NCBI GenBank assembly: GCA_026645575.1
Contig: JAPKMW010000097.1
Location: forward strand, 1-45,372
Direction: 5' to 3'
Source: Caldilineaceae bacterium
Lineage (GTDB): Bacteria; Chloroflexota; Anaerolineae; Caldilineales; Caldilineaceae
Length of the DNA: 45,372 bases
The position numbers were made by a program, and so were the translations under genes. This document shows positions 33,170 to 41,669 of this stretch, one piece after another. The notes beneath the pieces were generated by a model. The model worked only from the letters and a program-made list of their open reading frames with translations, had not been told where the DNA came from and ran no database searches. The first letter of the stretch is position 1; the number at the start of each line of letters is the position of its first letter.

Positions 33170-35389
33170 TTACTCCTGAATGGTCACGGGGATGGTAATG
33201 TGATCGGCGGATGAACCATCGGCCAGGGTGATGGGTTGCCGACCAGCAGCGGTGTAGAGGCCGACCAGTAACTGATAATTGCCAACGCGACTGGTAACCG
33301 GCAAAGAGAGCCGGTAGGGGTCGCGGATAAGCGTGCCAACCGCCCACGTATTGGTGGGGGCCAGCCCCGTCACCGGTAAGTTATCCTGTTGCGCCACCAG
33401 TTGTCCATCCGGGCCGACGAGATGGGTAAAAACGGTATAGCTTTCGTCAACCCGCGCCAACGCTTCCCAGTATAACACAATTGCCAGCGCTTCGCCTACT
33501 TTGGCTGGCGCAACCGCAACGGAGCGCAGTCGGATCGGGCCGCCGGCAACAGTGAGCGTCGCCAGCGCCTCTGCTGTCGGCTGTAGTACCCGTTTGACCG
33601 TGCAGCGGCCTAGGGTCTGTTGTTCCAGAATTTGCACACTGGGTTGGGCAAAGTAATGCTGACTATGTGTAGGCAACGTATCATCCGTGACCCACCAAAA
33701 CTCGCGCTGGCCCACATAAGCGGCCAGGCGGTCAGCCAGCACCCCATCCCAATCCGGGTTGGCAGGATCATAGCCATCGACAATGCGCATCTCATATTGT
33801 TCGGCCAGCCAGGGCGAAAAATCGCGCCAGATTTCGATTTGGTCACTTACCAGCGTTGGGTTGGGCCAGTTGCCCTGGTCACGCAAATAGGTAATGGCAG
33901 CGCGGCATGGGTGTTCCGCCAGCCGCTGATCCGCATACGCTTGTGCAGCGCGAGGCAACCCAGCCGCCACACCAACCACAGTCAGCACCATGAGCAAAAC
34001 ACTAGCAATGGCGCCAACAAAACGCAATTGGCGTTGGCGTTGCTCACCCGGCCAAATTTGGCCCAACAGTTCCAGCGCCAATGCCAGGAGCAAAAGGGTG
34101 CGTAGAATCACCGTTCCCACCAAAATCCACTCTTCCTGGCGCAGCATGACAAAAAAGATGGGTGATTCCAGCAGATTGATAAGGGTTAAGACCGTGATAA
34201 TGAGTACGCCGCGCAAGGTCGGCAGCAGCAGCACGACAAAGGCGGCGATCCAGACCAAAAACTGTGGACTCCAGCCTTTGCTGTACAGAAAAAGCCAGAT
34301 CACACTAATGGCGGCAAAGGCCACCGGCGTTTTGGGTTGCGACCAGTCATAGCGCCGGGTGTAGAGCCAAAGATAAAGCAGCGCAAAGGCCAACGTGATC
34401 AAGCCCCACGGCAGCACGCTCTGCCATTGGGTTGTCTGTAAACCGGCCAGGTTGCGCATGTTGAGCGGCACGAGACCATAATCATAGTAGCCGTCGATCA
34501 ACGCCCAGACGCTCTGCCACGGCGGGCGGATACTGTTCACCTGAAAGCTGCTCAATGCCAGTTCAATGTTGCCCTGCGCTAGCGGATAACCCAGGCCCAT
34601 CACAACACCGAGAAATAACACCGTGTACAGCATCGGGCGCAATAAATTGCCGGGCGATTGTCCATGAAACCACTCTTCCCGCACGGCCTGCCAACTGAGC
34701 TTGCTGCCCAGCCAGCGAATGGCAATCGGTAGGAGCAGCGCCGGCGTCAACTTGGTCAAAAAGCCGAGTGCCGCCGCTACCGCACTGCCCGCCCAACCCC
34801 ACCGGCTGCCACTTAACAAGAGATCTAGCCCCAGCAACATAAAAAAGAGCGGCATGGCCTCAAACCAGCCGAGCATGGTGTAGACCGGCAGGAAGAGAAG
34901 GGCGTAGAGGATGACAGGATGACAAGATGACAAGGTGACAAGGTGACTGGGTGACTGAGAGCTTCGTAATTCGTCATTCGTAATTCGTAATTCATCCTTC
35001 GTACTCAGCGCCGGGTGGCCTAGTTTGAGGGCCAGCCGGTAGATCAGAACCAGGTTGGCACATTCAAAGAGGAGGAGTTCCAGGCCAAAGAGTAAGTGAA
35101 AGAAGAGGCGCGGCTCAACCCAAGGCGGGATGCGGCTCGACCATTGGAAGATGGGCAACATAAGGGCTGGGAAGAGCGGGGGGTAGGCGGTCCAGAGATC
35201 GATAAAGGTGCGGTAACCGCGTGGCAGTTGCAACCCCCACTCATAGTAAAAATCGTAGTCGGAGGCATCGGCGATAAAGCCGCCGGGCCGAAAAAGGAGA
35301 ATCGCCAGCAGCCGAAAGGCCACAAAGAGAACAAAGATGGTGAAAAAGGTGATATGGCGTTGATAAAAGGCACGCAACATGGCGAACAT
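33170..35389 (-). CDS. Polytopic glycosyltransferase-like protein with C-terminal beta-sandwich
   Basis: A 739-residue membrane protein, similar in outline to the preceding gene product. About 11 membrane helices occupy the first 470 residues, with DASDYDFYYEWG after the first helix as a candidate GT-C acidic motif. The C-terminal part contains the same beta-sandwich pattern (SYTVFTHLVGPDGQLVAQQD, GNYQLLVGLYTAAG). Residues 129-160 are encoded by two repeat families in frame (ELRITNDELR, then SPSHLVTLSSCHPV), so this loop is probably an insertion. ATG at 35389 or 35380 is possible; neither has a strong site. By family a lipid-linked sugar transferase; the substrate is unknown. Confidence 0.8.
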   Translation of the reverse strand: MFAMLRAFYQRHITFFTIFVLFVAFRLLAILLFRPGGFIADASDYDFYYEWGLQLPRGYRTFIDLWTAYPPLFPALMLPIFQWSSRIPPWVEPRLFFHLLFGLELLLFECANLVLIYRLALKLGHPALSTKDELRITNDELRSSQSPSHLVTLSSCHPVILYALLFLPVYTMLGWFEAMPLFFMLLGLDLLLSGSRWGWAGSAVAAALGFLTKLTPALLLPIAIRWLGSKLSWQAVREEWFHGQSPGNLLRPMLYTVLFLGVVMGLGYPLAQGNIELALSSFQVNSIRPPWQSVWALIDGYYDYGLVPLNMRNLAGLQTTQWQSVLPWGLITLAFALLYLWLYTRRYDWSQPKTPVAFAAISVIWLFLYSKGWSPQFLVWIAAFVVLLLPTLRGVLIITVLTLINLLESPIFFVMLRQEEWILVGTVILRTLLLLALALELLGQIWPGEQRQRQLRFVGAIASVLLMVLTVVGVAAGLPRAAQAYADQRLAEHPCRAAITYLRDQGNWPNPTLVSDQIEIWRDFSPWLAEQYEMRIVDGYDPANPDWDGVLADRLAAYVGQREFWWVTDDTLPTHSQHYFAQPSVQILEQQTLGRCTVKRVLQPTAEALATLTVAGGPIRLRSVAVAPAKVGEALAIVLYWEALARVDESYTVFTHLVGPDGQLVAQQDNLPVTGLAPTNTWAVGTLIRDPYRLSLPVTSRVGNYQLLVGLYTAAGRQPITLADGSSADHITIPVTIQE
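34910..35007. repeat. Two repeat families inserted in frame in a membrane protein gene
   Basis: TGACAAGG-type octamers (34910-34955) are directly followed by TTCGTAATTCG-type units (about 34963-35002). Both families also occur between genes elsewhere in the window. Here they keep the frame and encode residues about 129-160, in a loop between membrane helices. Confidence 0.85.
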
Positions 35390-35437
35390 AAGCTGCTATT
35401 TTCGGCCAAATCGCACAAAACGGCAAATTTTCGCCGG

Positions 35438-35578
35438 CTAGTTGGTGCGTTCGCCCCCTTCCCAAGGGAGCCACTACCAATCGGCAAAGCGTTCCAGACG
35501 TTGTAACTCGGCGGGGTCCATAAAGCTATCATACACCTGTTGACTAAAAGCAAAGAGAACTTGCGGTCGGGCGCTCAT
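35438..35578 (-). pseudogene. 5' stub of a probable hydroxyacid dehydrogenase
   Basis: The ATG overlaps the stop of the Gfo/Idh gene (ATGA), so translation would be coupled. It encodes MSARPQVLFAFSQQVYDSFM and DPAELQRLERFADW, then TAG. Reading past that stop, WLPWEGGERTN follows before a second TAG. The opening resembles N-termini of D-2-hydroxyacid dehydrogenases found next to Gfo/Idh genes, but the NAD-binding part is missing. It may be a truncated gene or a short peptide of unknown function. The identity is a guess from a short segment. Confidence 0.45.
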
Positions 35579-36774
35579 GGGCGACCTTCCGCCAGGATCG
35601 TTTTTTCATAGGGCATGGTCTCACTGGTCAATAGTTCATCCATCGTAACCAGTCGCCCCAACAATTCCGATTCGAGAAAGCCCATCATCAGCCCCAGGGC
35701 GCGTAGGCCGACCAGCCCCGTAACTTCCGGTTCGCGCCCCGTCACAATGGCATCGGCAAACTCCGCCTGTTCAATCCCCAGGAGATTGGCGTCAATGTCA
35801 GGGAAGGGCATTTGATAGGAACTGAGCCGTTCGCCGCCAAAGAGCGCCGCCGTCAGATCATCCAGCGCAAAGTTAGGGACGAGCGCCAGCAGTTCACTTT
35901 CGGGAACGGCTTCATCCTTTTGCTGGCGGCGCAAGGTCAGGCGTAGCGGGTTGCCGGTGCGGTCGCTGGGAATCGCCAGGCTGCCGCTGGTGCCGTGGAT
36001 GGTGCGTACAAAGTGGCCTTCGCCCCGCCCGGCGCAGTTCATCAGATAGTGCAGAATAGCGCCACTCTGGAAACGGGCCACCCCGGCCATGACATCTTCC
36101 GAATCAGAGGGGTGCAGTTGCCCTTGGGCGTCCATCCGTTGGCAATCAATTAGTGCATTCATACCGACGACTTGGGCAATCGGCCCCAGATAATATTCTT
36201 GCAAATCGGCATAGTGGATACCCATGTCCACAATAATGCCGCCGCGGGCGCGCAGATGGCGCCACGGCGTGATCGCCACCCGCTCGCCGCCGCCGGAGCT
36301 GGATTGGATCGAGAGATAAGGCAGCCCCAGCACACCCCCGGTGATCAACGCTTTGGCCAGGCGGTTGATCGGGTCGCGCCGGTAGTTTTCCGCCACGGTC
36401 AATTGACGCCCAGTGCGTTGCGCCGCAGCAATTAACCGCCGTCCCTGAGCAATGGTGACATCAATCGGCTTTTCGACCAGCACATGCATCCCCAGTTCCA
36501 TGGCCGTGATGCCCAGCGTGGTGTGTGTCTCCGGCGAGGTGGTAATGATTAGCACATCGATGTTACGCAGTTCAGCCACGTCGCTGTAAACTGCCGGTCG
36601 TCGCCCTAGCAGTTCCTCGGCCAATGTCGCCGCTTCCTGGGCGCTTTGGGGGAAGATGTCGCAGACGGCGACGAGCTCAAAGGGCAGGCGACCGACGGCC
36701 TGTAATTTTTTCATCCCACGAATATGGCGCTTGCCCATGCCGCCACAGCCACAAAGGGCGAGTTTCAAAGTCAT
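35575..36774 (-). CDS. Gfo/Idh/MocA-family oxidoreductase
   Basis: A 399-residue NAD(P)-dependent oxidoreductase. The Rossmann motif LALCGCGGMGKRH (residues 4-16) and EKPIDVT, the segment with the family's conserved EKP lysine, are clear. VAENYRRDP and the HxxD-type GIHYADLQEY supply the usual active-site tyrosine/histidine region. Members oxidise or dehydrate sugars, inositols or related polyols in the cytoplasm; the substrate is unknown here. AAGGAAA precedes the ATG by about 7 bases. The start overlaps the stop of the alpha/beta hydrolase gene, and its own stop overlaps the next ATG, so it is the middle of a coupled operon with a sugar epimerase-like gene. Confidence 0.9.
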   Translation of the reverse strand: MTLKLALCGCGGMGKRHIRGMKKLQAVGRLPFELVAVCDIFPQSAQEAATLAEELLGRRPAVYSDVAELRNIDVLIITTSPETHTTLGITAMELGMHVLVEKPIDVTIAQGRRLIAAAQRTGRQLTVAENYRRDPINRLAKALITGGVLGLPYLSIQSSSGGGERVAITPWRHLRARGGIIVDMGIHYADLQEYYLGPIAQVVGMNALIDCQRMDAQGQLHPSDSEDVMAGVARFQSGAILHYLMNCAGRGEGHFVRTIHGTSGSLAIPSDRTGNPLRLTLRRQQKDEAVPESELLALVPNFALDDLTAALFGGERLSSYQMPFPDIDANLLGIEQAEFADAIVTGREPEVTGLVGLRALGLMMGFLESELLGRLVTMDELLTSETMPYEKTILAEGRP

Positions 36775-37582
36775 GATTGGTTTCCTTCTAGAAACGCAGT
36801 AATATGTGGATAAGCGGTCGGGTCTTGGAGAAGAAAGCCGTGACCGCCGTCAAAGAGTTGAAGTTGAGCGTGAGGCATCTGCCGTTGCACTGCTTGCTGA
36901 TTGGCAAACCCAGCAATGCCATCATAACGCCCACCACAGATCAAGATGGGCATGGTGAGGCTTGGCAAGCGGTCGTAGGTGTCGTGGTCTTTGCGCGCCA
37001 GAATTTGTAGCCGTGCGCCCAGCTCACGTCCCGGTTCGTCAGCGCCAACTGCCGCCGCTGCTTCCGCCAGATCAATCTGTTCCTGCACTTGGGCTGGATG
37101 GCGGCTTGCCAGGCTGCATCCTGCCGGGTGTCGCTGATGGCGAGCATGTGCAATGTTTTTGCGCGCAATGGCATCGCCAGCAAATCGTGCAATGGATACG
37201 ATGCGCCGCCGGCCCCGCCGCTGCTGGTGCAAGCCAGCACTAACTGTGTGATCCGTTGTGGATAGCGTACAGCAAATTCTTGCGCCACCATCCCGCCAAA
37301 GGAGACGCCCATCACCGCGCAGCGTTCCCAGCCCATGGCATCGAGCAAGGCGTTGGCATCCTCGGCATAATCAGCCATGATGTAAGGCGTTGCCGGGCGA
37401 TCTGTCTGGCCTAGCCCCCGTTGATCGTAGCTCAAAATGTCAAAATGGGCGGCCATTGGCGAGTCGAAAACATTGGGCTTTCGCCGTAGGTCGCCACCGG
37501 TGCCGTTGATGTAGAGCAGCTTTGGTCCGCTACCGGCTCGTTCGTAATAGAGGCGAAGATCGCGTACTGGCATAAAGGGCAT
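36771..37582 (-). pseudogene. Alpha/beta hydrolase interrupted by a frameshift
   Basis: The first frame, from an ATG with AAAGGAG 7 bases upstream, encodes RDLRLYYERAG, the nucleophile elbow GVSFGGMVAQEF and on to WQAAIQ. After about position 37094 homology continues in another frame (AQVQEQIDLAEAA, MPILICGGRYDGIA with the acid, DGGHGF with the His). Joining them gives a normal hydrolase of about 270 residues. One base appears to be missing near 37094-37097. It may be a real mutation, programmed shifting or a sequencing error; the second-frame stop still overlaps the next gene start (ATGA), so the 3' part is intact. All triad residues are present across both frames. Confidence 0.8.
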
Positions 37583-37613
37583 GGTCTGCTCCTTTCACGG
37601 TAACTGTGCAGAG

Positions 37614-37671
37614 CGCTCCTAGCCGGTCCGTGACCGGTGGTCGGGCGCCGGTCACGGACCGGCTGGGAGCG
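37614..37671. repeat. Long quasi-palindrome (26-bp arms)
   Basis: Arms 37614-37639 and 37646-37671 are inverted with two mismatches, around a 6-base loop. Both mismatches are T opposite G on the + strand, so a + strand RNA would pair throughout. The flanking genes are on the - strand, where the mismatches would be A-C. It lies between the sugar epimerase-like gene and the hydrolase. Confidence 0.9.
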
Positions 37672-37680
37672 TAGTAGTTA

Positions 37681-38523
37681 TTAGCCGCGTTCGATACCGG
37701 CCTCGACAAAAGCACGACTCACCACCTCATATGAGCGAGTGGCCGTTGCCAGGGCGTCGTAATTGGGACGACGCTGCACCATGACGCTGATCTCAGTGGA
37801 GATTGCGCCCTTGTAACCACGGGCGTGCATCGCTTTCAGGTAGCGTACATAGTCAAAGACCCCTTCGCCGGGAATGAGATATTGGTGATTGGGGGCGCGC
37901 CCGGACTCATCTTTGATGTGGGTGTGGACGGCGTAGGGCAGCACCTTTTCTACTGACTCCTCAATCGGAATGCCGACGACATTAAAGTGGCTAATGTCAA
38001 AGTTGATGCGCACCCCTGGCGAAGTGACCTGTTGCATGATCGCCACCACCTGATCGGGCGTCTCGACGGCGTTGCCGACATGGTGTTCCAGGGCGACAAC
38101 CACACCGTGCGCTTGGGCATAGTCGCCCAGTTTGTTGATGCGTTCAACCAACTGATCCTGCCGTGTCGCTAATTCGCCAGGGCGACCGCCAAAGCCGCTG
38201 ACGACCACCGGCTGCCGCCCATCCTGAATCCACTCGGCTGCCAGATCGGCGGCGCGCTGGACATAGGCAACATTTTCGGCAAATTTTGTGGCCTCTGGTT
38301 CCATCAAATCCACGTAAGCATTCACTGCCGACAATTTCAGCTTATGGTCGCGCAGCAGTTGGGGAATGCGTTTGCGTTCGGCGCTGTCCAACTTAGCCAG
38401 CGCCGTGGTGAAATGGGGCAACACACAAATCTCAATGGCGTCAAAACCAACAGCAGCCAAATGGGCGACCACCGGGTCAATGGGGAGCGCGGGCATCCCC
38501 CAAGTGCTAAAGCCTAAGTACAT
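37681..38523 (-). CDS. Sugar phosphate isomerase/epimerase (xylose-isomerase-like TIM barrel)
   Basis: A 280-residue protein of the AP-endonuclease-2/xylose-isomerase-like TIM-barrel superfamily. Candidate metal and catalytic residues are visible in VALEHHVGN (Glu), INFDISHFN (Asp/His), VHTHIKDE (His) and GAISTEIS (Glu). Such proteins isomerise or epimerise sugars, or dehydrate inosose. AAGGAAG precedes the ATG by about 6 bases, and a promoter lies 65 bases upstream. It is first in a - strand set with the alpha/beta hydrolase, Gfo/Idh oxidoreductase and dehydrogenase stub, typical of carbohydrate catabolism. The substrate is not evident. Confidence 0.88.
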   Translation of the reverse strand: MYLGFSTWGMPALPIDPVVAHLAAVGFDAIEICVLPHFTTALAKLDSAERKRIPQLLRDHKLKLSAVNAYVDLMEPEATKFAENVAYVQRAADLAAEWIQDGRQPVVVSGFGGRPGELATRQDQLVERINKLGDYAQAHGVVVALEHHVGNAVETPDQVVAIMQQVTSPGVRINFDISHFNVVGIPIEESVEKVLPYAVHTHIKDESGRAPNHQYLIPGEGVFDYVRYLKAMHARGYKGAISTEISVMVQRRPNYDALATATRSYEVVSRAFVEAGIERG

Positions 38524-38588
38524 AACGTGCTTCCTTGCTTGTTCTATTGTTCATGAAGGTAGTGAACAGGATTGTTGGTAATAGGTTC

Positions 38589-38618
38589 ATTATACGCCAT
38601 AAAGGAGTTGAACCACAA
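38589..38618 (-). promoter_or_regulatory. Promoter for sugar epimerase operon
   Basis: On the - strand TATAAT (38594-38589) is preceded by an 18-base spacer and TTGTGG. The start would be near 38582, giving a leader of about 60 bases. The -10 is perfect and the -35 is weak. Confidence 0.55.
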
Positions 38619-38779
38619 CCAAGTTTTTGCGGGCATGATGTCAGTTTGTCGCCTTGTTCAACGGATACGCCGCTAACAAGGTGCGATGGAACGGCACGTT
38701 ATACGGGAAAGATCCACCGCCTGCACCTGACGGGTGCGGCATTCGGCAGAGGCGACCAGGTTCGTTATTATCTTCGTTA

Positions 38780-39637
38780 TCAATGTTGATGCCGCCGTCG
38801 TAAAAATTCCGTCCCCATCACCAGCAGAAGGGAAAAGAGACCCAGCACCAGCGCCGCACTATACGCGCCAATGTACTGCCGGTCATCCAGCGCCCGGAAG
38901 ATAAAGAGCGTGGCCGTCTCGGTGCGCCCCTGAATACCGCCGCCGATGACCAGGACCGCGCCAAATTCGCCCAACGCACGGGCAAAGGTCAGTGTCAAGC
39001 CATAGAGAAAGCCCCAGCGAATGGCCGGCAGGGTGACATACCAAAAGGTCTGCCAGCCGCTGGCGCCAAGGGTGGCGGCGGCCCGTTCTTGTTGCACGCC
39101 AAAGGCTTCCAGCACCGGGATCAACTCGCGCGCCATAAAGGGCAGCGTCACAAAGAAGGTCGCCAAAATCATCCCCGGCAGGGCAAATGCGATCTTAATA
39201 TCCCAGGCGGTCAACAGCGGCGCCAGCAACCCGTTGCGCCCAAAGAGCAGCAGGAGCATATAACCCACCACTACCGGCGACACGGCAAAGGGCGTGTCAA
39301 TCAACCCGTTGAGCAATTTACGCCCCGGAAAGCGATGACGCACCAAGACCCACGCCGTCGCCATGCCCAAAACGGCGTGAAAGATCACCGTCAGCAGCGC
39401 GATCAACAAGGTGAGCCGGAAGGCAGCCAATACATCCGGTTGGGCCAAGGCAGCAAGGATCGGACTCACCCCATCGGCAAAGGCGCCAATCACCAGGCGC
39501 GTCAACGGGGCGATAATCAAAATGCCCACATAGAGCATCACCAGACCAATCAATAGCCGCCGCCCCCAGGCGCGACTACGGGCAATTGGTTTGGTGTGCG
39601 CCGCCAGTTCGCGCAGTGGTAGAACAGTGCTGGTCAT
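38780..39637 (-). CDS. cysW: Sulfate ABC transporter permease CysW
   Basis: A 285-residue inner-membrane permease with six predicted helices. The cytoplasmic EAA loop is visible (AAATLGASGWQTFWYVTLP). LGEFGAVLVIGGGI matches the conserved end of CysW-type permeases. It pairs with CysT to form the sulfate/thiosulfate channel energised by CysA. The ATG overlaps the cysT stop (ATGA) with GGAGG 5 bases upstream, so the two are coupled. It is the last gene of the sulfur locus. A long frame upstream inside cysT is not used. Confidence 0.92.
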   Translation of the reverse strand: MTSTVLPLRELAAHTKPIARSRAWGRRLLIGLVMLYVGILIIAPLTRLVIGAFADGVSPILAALAQPDVLAAFRLTLLIALLTVIFHAVLGMATAWVLVRHRFPGRKLLNGLIDTPFAVSPVVVGYMLLLLFGRNGLLAPLLTAWDIKIAFALPGMILATFFVTLPFMARELIPVLEAFGVQQERAAATLGASGWQTFWYVTLPAIRWGFLYGLTLTFARALGEFGAVLVIGGGIQGRTETATLFIFRALDDRQYIGAYSAALVLGLFSLLLVMGTEFLRRRHQH

Positions 39638-40479
39638 GCGGCCTCCTTCCGGTTGCGGTTTTGCAACCAATCAACCAACAAGAGTAAGCTAAAGGCCAGC
39701 GCCACCATCACAATCGAAATAGCGCTGGCTCCCAACCGGTTTTCCGATTCCACCTCGCCCAACACATAGACCGCCGCGGTTTGTGAACGCAGGGGAATAT
39801 TACCGGCAACAATCACAATCGCGCCAAATTCGCCAATCGCACGGGCAAAGCTCAGGAGCGCGCCACTGCTCAACGGCAGTAGCAAGGGCGGCAGCACAAT
39901 GCGCCGGAAGATGGTAAAAGGCCCGGCGCCCAAACTCGCCGCCGCATCTTCCTGGGTGCGATCCAACCCCGCCAGCACCGGCTCCACAGCGCGCACCACA
40001 AAGGGAAAGGTGACAAAGAGCAACGCCAGAATAATGCCCGGCGGTGCAAAGATGATCTGCCAGCCCAACGCCTCTTTCAACCAAGCCCCCAACGCCTGCT
40101 GCGGCCCATAGAGCGCCACCAACATCACCCCTGTTACCAGCGTCGGGATCGCCAGCGGCAGATCCACCAGGGCATTGAGCAACGCCTGTCCGCGAAAGCT
40201 ATAGCGCACCAGCACATAAGCGGTCATCGTTCCCATAATGGCGTTGATGACTGTCATCACCGCGGCTGTCCAGAGCGTCAACCCCAGCGCGTGCCACGCT
40301 ACCGGCAGGGTGATCTGGCGCCACAACTCGTCCACACCGCCACGCAACCCATCGCGAAAGATGACCGCCAGCGGAATCACCAACATCACCACCAAATAGG
40401 TGATCGCCACCCCGCGCACCCCCCACGTCCCCCAGGGCAGCCGTGGCCGTTCCGACCGCGCAAGCGCAATTGTTGTCAT
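39634..40479 (-). CDS. cysT: Sulfate ABC transporter permease CysT (CysU)
   Basis: A 281-residue permease with six predicted helices and the EAA loop DAAASLGAGPFTIFRRIVLP. SFARAIGEFGAIVIVAGNIP is typical of CysT. With CysW it makes the transmembrane path for sulfate or thiosulfate. GGGGGAACTT lies just before the ATG. It is separated from the sulfate-binding protein gene by 93 bases containing an inverted TTACGAATTACG-type repeat, which might act on the transcript between the two genes. Its stop overlaps cysW. Confidence 0.93.
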   Translation of the reverse strand: MTTIALARSERPRLPWGTWGVRGVAITYLVVMLVIPLAVIFRDGLRGGVDELWRQITLPVAWHALGLTLWTAAVMTVINAIMGTMTAYVLVRYSFRGQALLNALVDLPLAIPTLVTGVMLVALYGPQQALGAWLKEALGWQIIFAPPGIILALLFVTFPFVVRAVEPVLAGLDRTQEDAAASLGAGPFTIFRRIVLPPLLLPLSSGALLSFARAIGEFGAIVIVAGNIPLRSQTAAVYVLGEVESENRLGASAISIVMVALAFSLLLLVDWLQNRNRKEAA

Positions 40480-40496
40480 AAGTTCCCCCTTGGAGT

Positions 40497-40566
40497 TACG
40501 AATTACGAATTACGAGTTACGAGTTACGTGGCCGACCTTGATTACACCCGTAATTCGTAATTCGTA
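40497..40566. repeat. TTACGAATTACG-type perfect inverted repeat (18-bp arms)
   Basis: TACGAATTACGAATTACG at 40497-40514 is perfectly inverted at 40549-40566, with more degenerate copies in the loop. It lies between the sulfate-binding protein and cysT. On the + strand a T-run (ATTTTT) follows, but both genes are read on the - strand. The same family is in frame in two coding regions. Confidence 0.9.
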
Positions 40567-40572
40567 TTTTTC

Positions 40573-41634
40573 TCACTGCACCGGCGTCTGTGCTTCAGCG
40601 ACGGTTTTAGTAAAGATGCCGTCGGTTTCGCCAAAGAATTGGGGCGTGGCGGCGGCCCAACCGCCAAAGTAGTCGATGGTGAATTGATCGGCCAACGCCG
40701 GGTATTGGGCCGCCGTGGCAGCAGCGACGTCAGGGTCAATCGAGCGCAAGCCATGCTTGGCGAAGATTTCCTGTGCCTCTTTGGTCAGCAGGAAGGCGAC
40801 AAAGGCTTCGGCTACTTCACGGGTGCCATGTTTATCGACGTAGGTGTCCACGACGGCAATCGGGTTCTCAATCAGGATTGACGAGCGGGGCAGCACCATG
40901 TCGTACTCCTGTCCGCCCTGTTGCGCAACCAGCACTTCATTTTCGTAGGTAATTGCCACGTCGCCGACGCCTTGTTCAAAGTTGGTAATGCTTTCACGCG
41001 CGCCCTTGTCCATGACCGTCACATTTTTGAGGACACTCAGCAGAAACGCCTGGGCCGCGGCCTCATCATCCTTGGCAACACCCTCGACAAACCCCCGTTT
41101 GGCCGCGCCATAAAGCGAGAGAATATTCCACATGGCGCCGCCGCTGGTCTTGGGATTCGGTGTCAGGATTTCCACACCTGGTTGCGCTAAATCATGCCAG
41201 TCGGTAATGCCCTTGGGGTTGCCCTTGCGCACAGCAAAGGCGACCACTGACTGACTTACCATGCCTTTGGTTGGCCCGCTCTTCCAGTCGTGGGTGATCA
41301 AACCGGCGTTGACAATGCGCGTAATGTCCGCCTCCAGCGACAGCGCCACGACATCAGCTTCAAAGCCTTCGACCACAGCACGTGACTGGGCGCCCGACCC
41401 CAAGTAGGATTCTTCAAAGACCACATCCTGACCACTCTTCTCTTTCCATTGAGCCTGGAAAATGGGGATCAACTCGGCATAGGCTTCGCGGGGGGTGGTG
41501 TATGCGCCCAACGTCAGGGTAACAGCGCCATTGCTTGTCTCCGCGGCGGCACTATTACCGGAAGGGGCAGCACAGGCAGCCAGCAGGTTCACGACAACAA
41601 GCAGAAGCATGAATTTGATAAACTTTGTTATCAT
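40573..41634 (-). CDS. sbp: Sulfate-binding lipoprotein (Sbp/SubI-like)
   Basis: A 353-residue periplasmic-type binding protein. The signal peptide MITKFIKFMLLLVVVNLLAA ends at the lipobox LAAC, so it should be lipid-anchored at Cys21, as expected in a single-membrane or Chloroflexi-type envelope. The mature part has LGAYTTPREAY, the SYLGSGAQSRAV ligand segment, TPNPKTSGGAMWN and YGAAKRGFVEG, all typical of the sulfate/thiosulfate family. It delivers sulfate to CysTW-CysA. The second ATG is chosen because it gives a normal signal peptide with AAAGAGAG upstream. It lies 35 bases after cysA in reading direction. Confidence 0.93.
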   Translation of the reverse strand: MITKFIKFMLLLVVVNLLAACAAPSGNSAAAETSNGAVTLTLGAYTTPREAYAELIPIFQAQWKEKSGQDVVFEESYLGSGAQSRAVVEGFEADVVALSLEADITRIVNAGLITHDWKSGPTKGMVSQSVVAFAVRKGNPKGITDWHDLAQPGVEILTPNPKTSGGAMWNILSLYGAAKRGFVEGVAKDDEAAAQAFLLSVLKNVTVMDKGARESITNFEQGVGDVAITYENEVLVAQQGGQEYDMVLPRSSILIENPIAVVDTYVDKHGTREVAEAFVAFLLTKEAQEIFAKHGLRSIDPDVAAATAAQYPALADQFTIDYFGGWAAATPQFFGETDGIFTKTVAEAQTPVQ

Positions 41635-41669
41635 GTTGCGACTCTCTTTCATTTATTGCGATCAGGGTT

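Noticed and set aside
33039..33347. N-terminal extension of the 30687-33038 gene
   Set aside because: The frame stays open through TGACAAGG-type repeats and intergenic DNA and overlaps the end of the neighbouring gene. The extension is repeat-derived and lacks membrane-protein character; the ATG at 33038 precedes the first helix.
38535..38779. Possible small gene upstream of the sugar epimerase
   Set aside because: The frame overlaps the promoter region of the - strand operon, has no clear ribosome site and no recognisable protein features.
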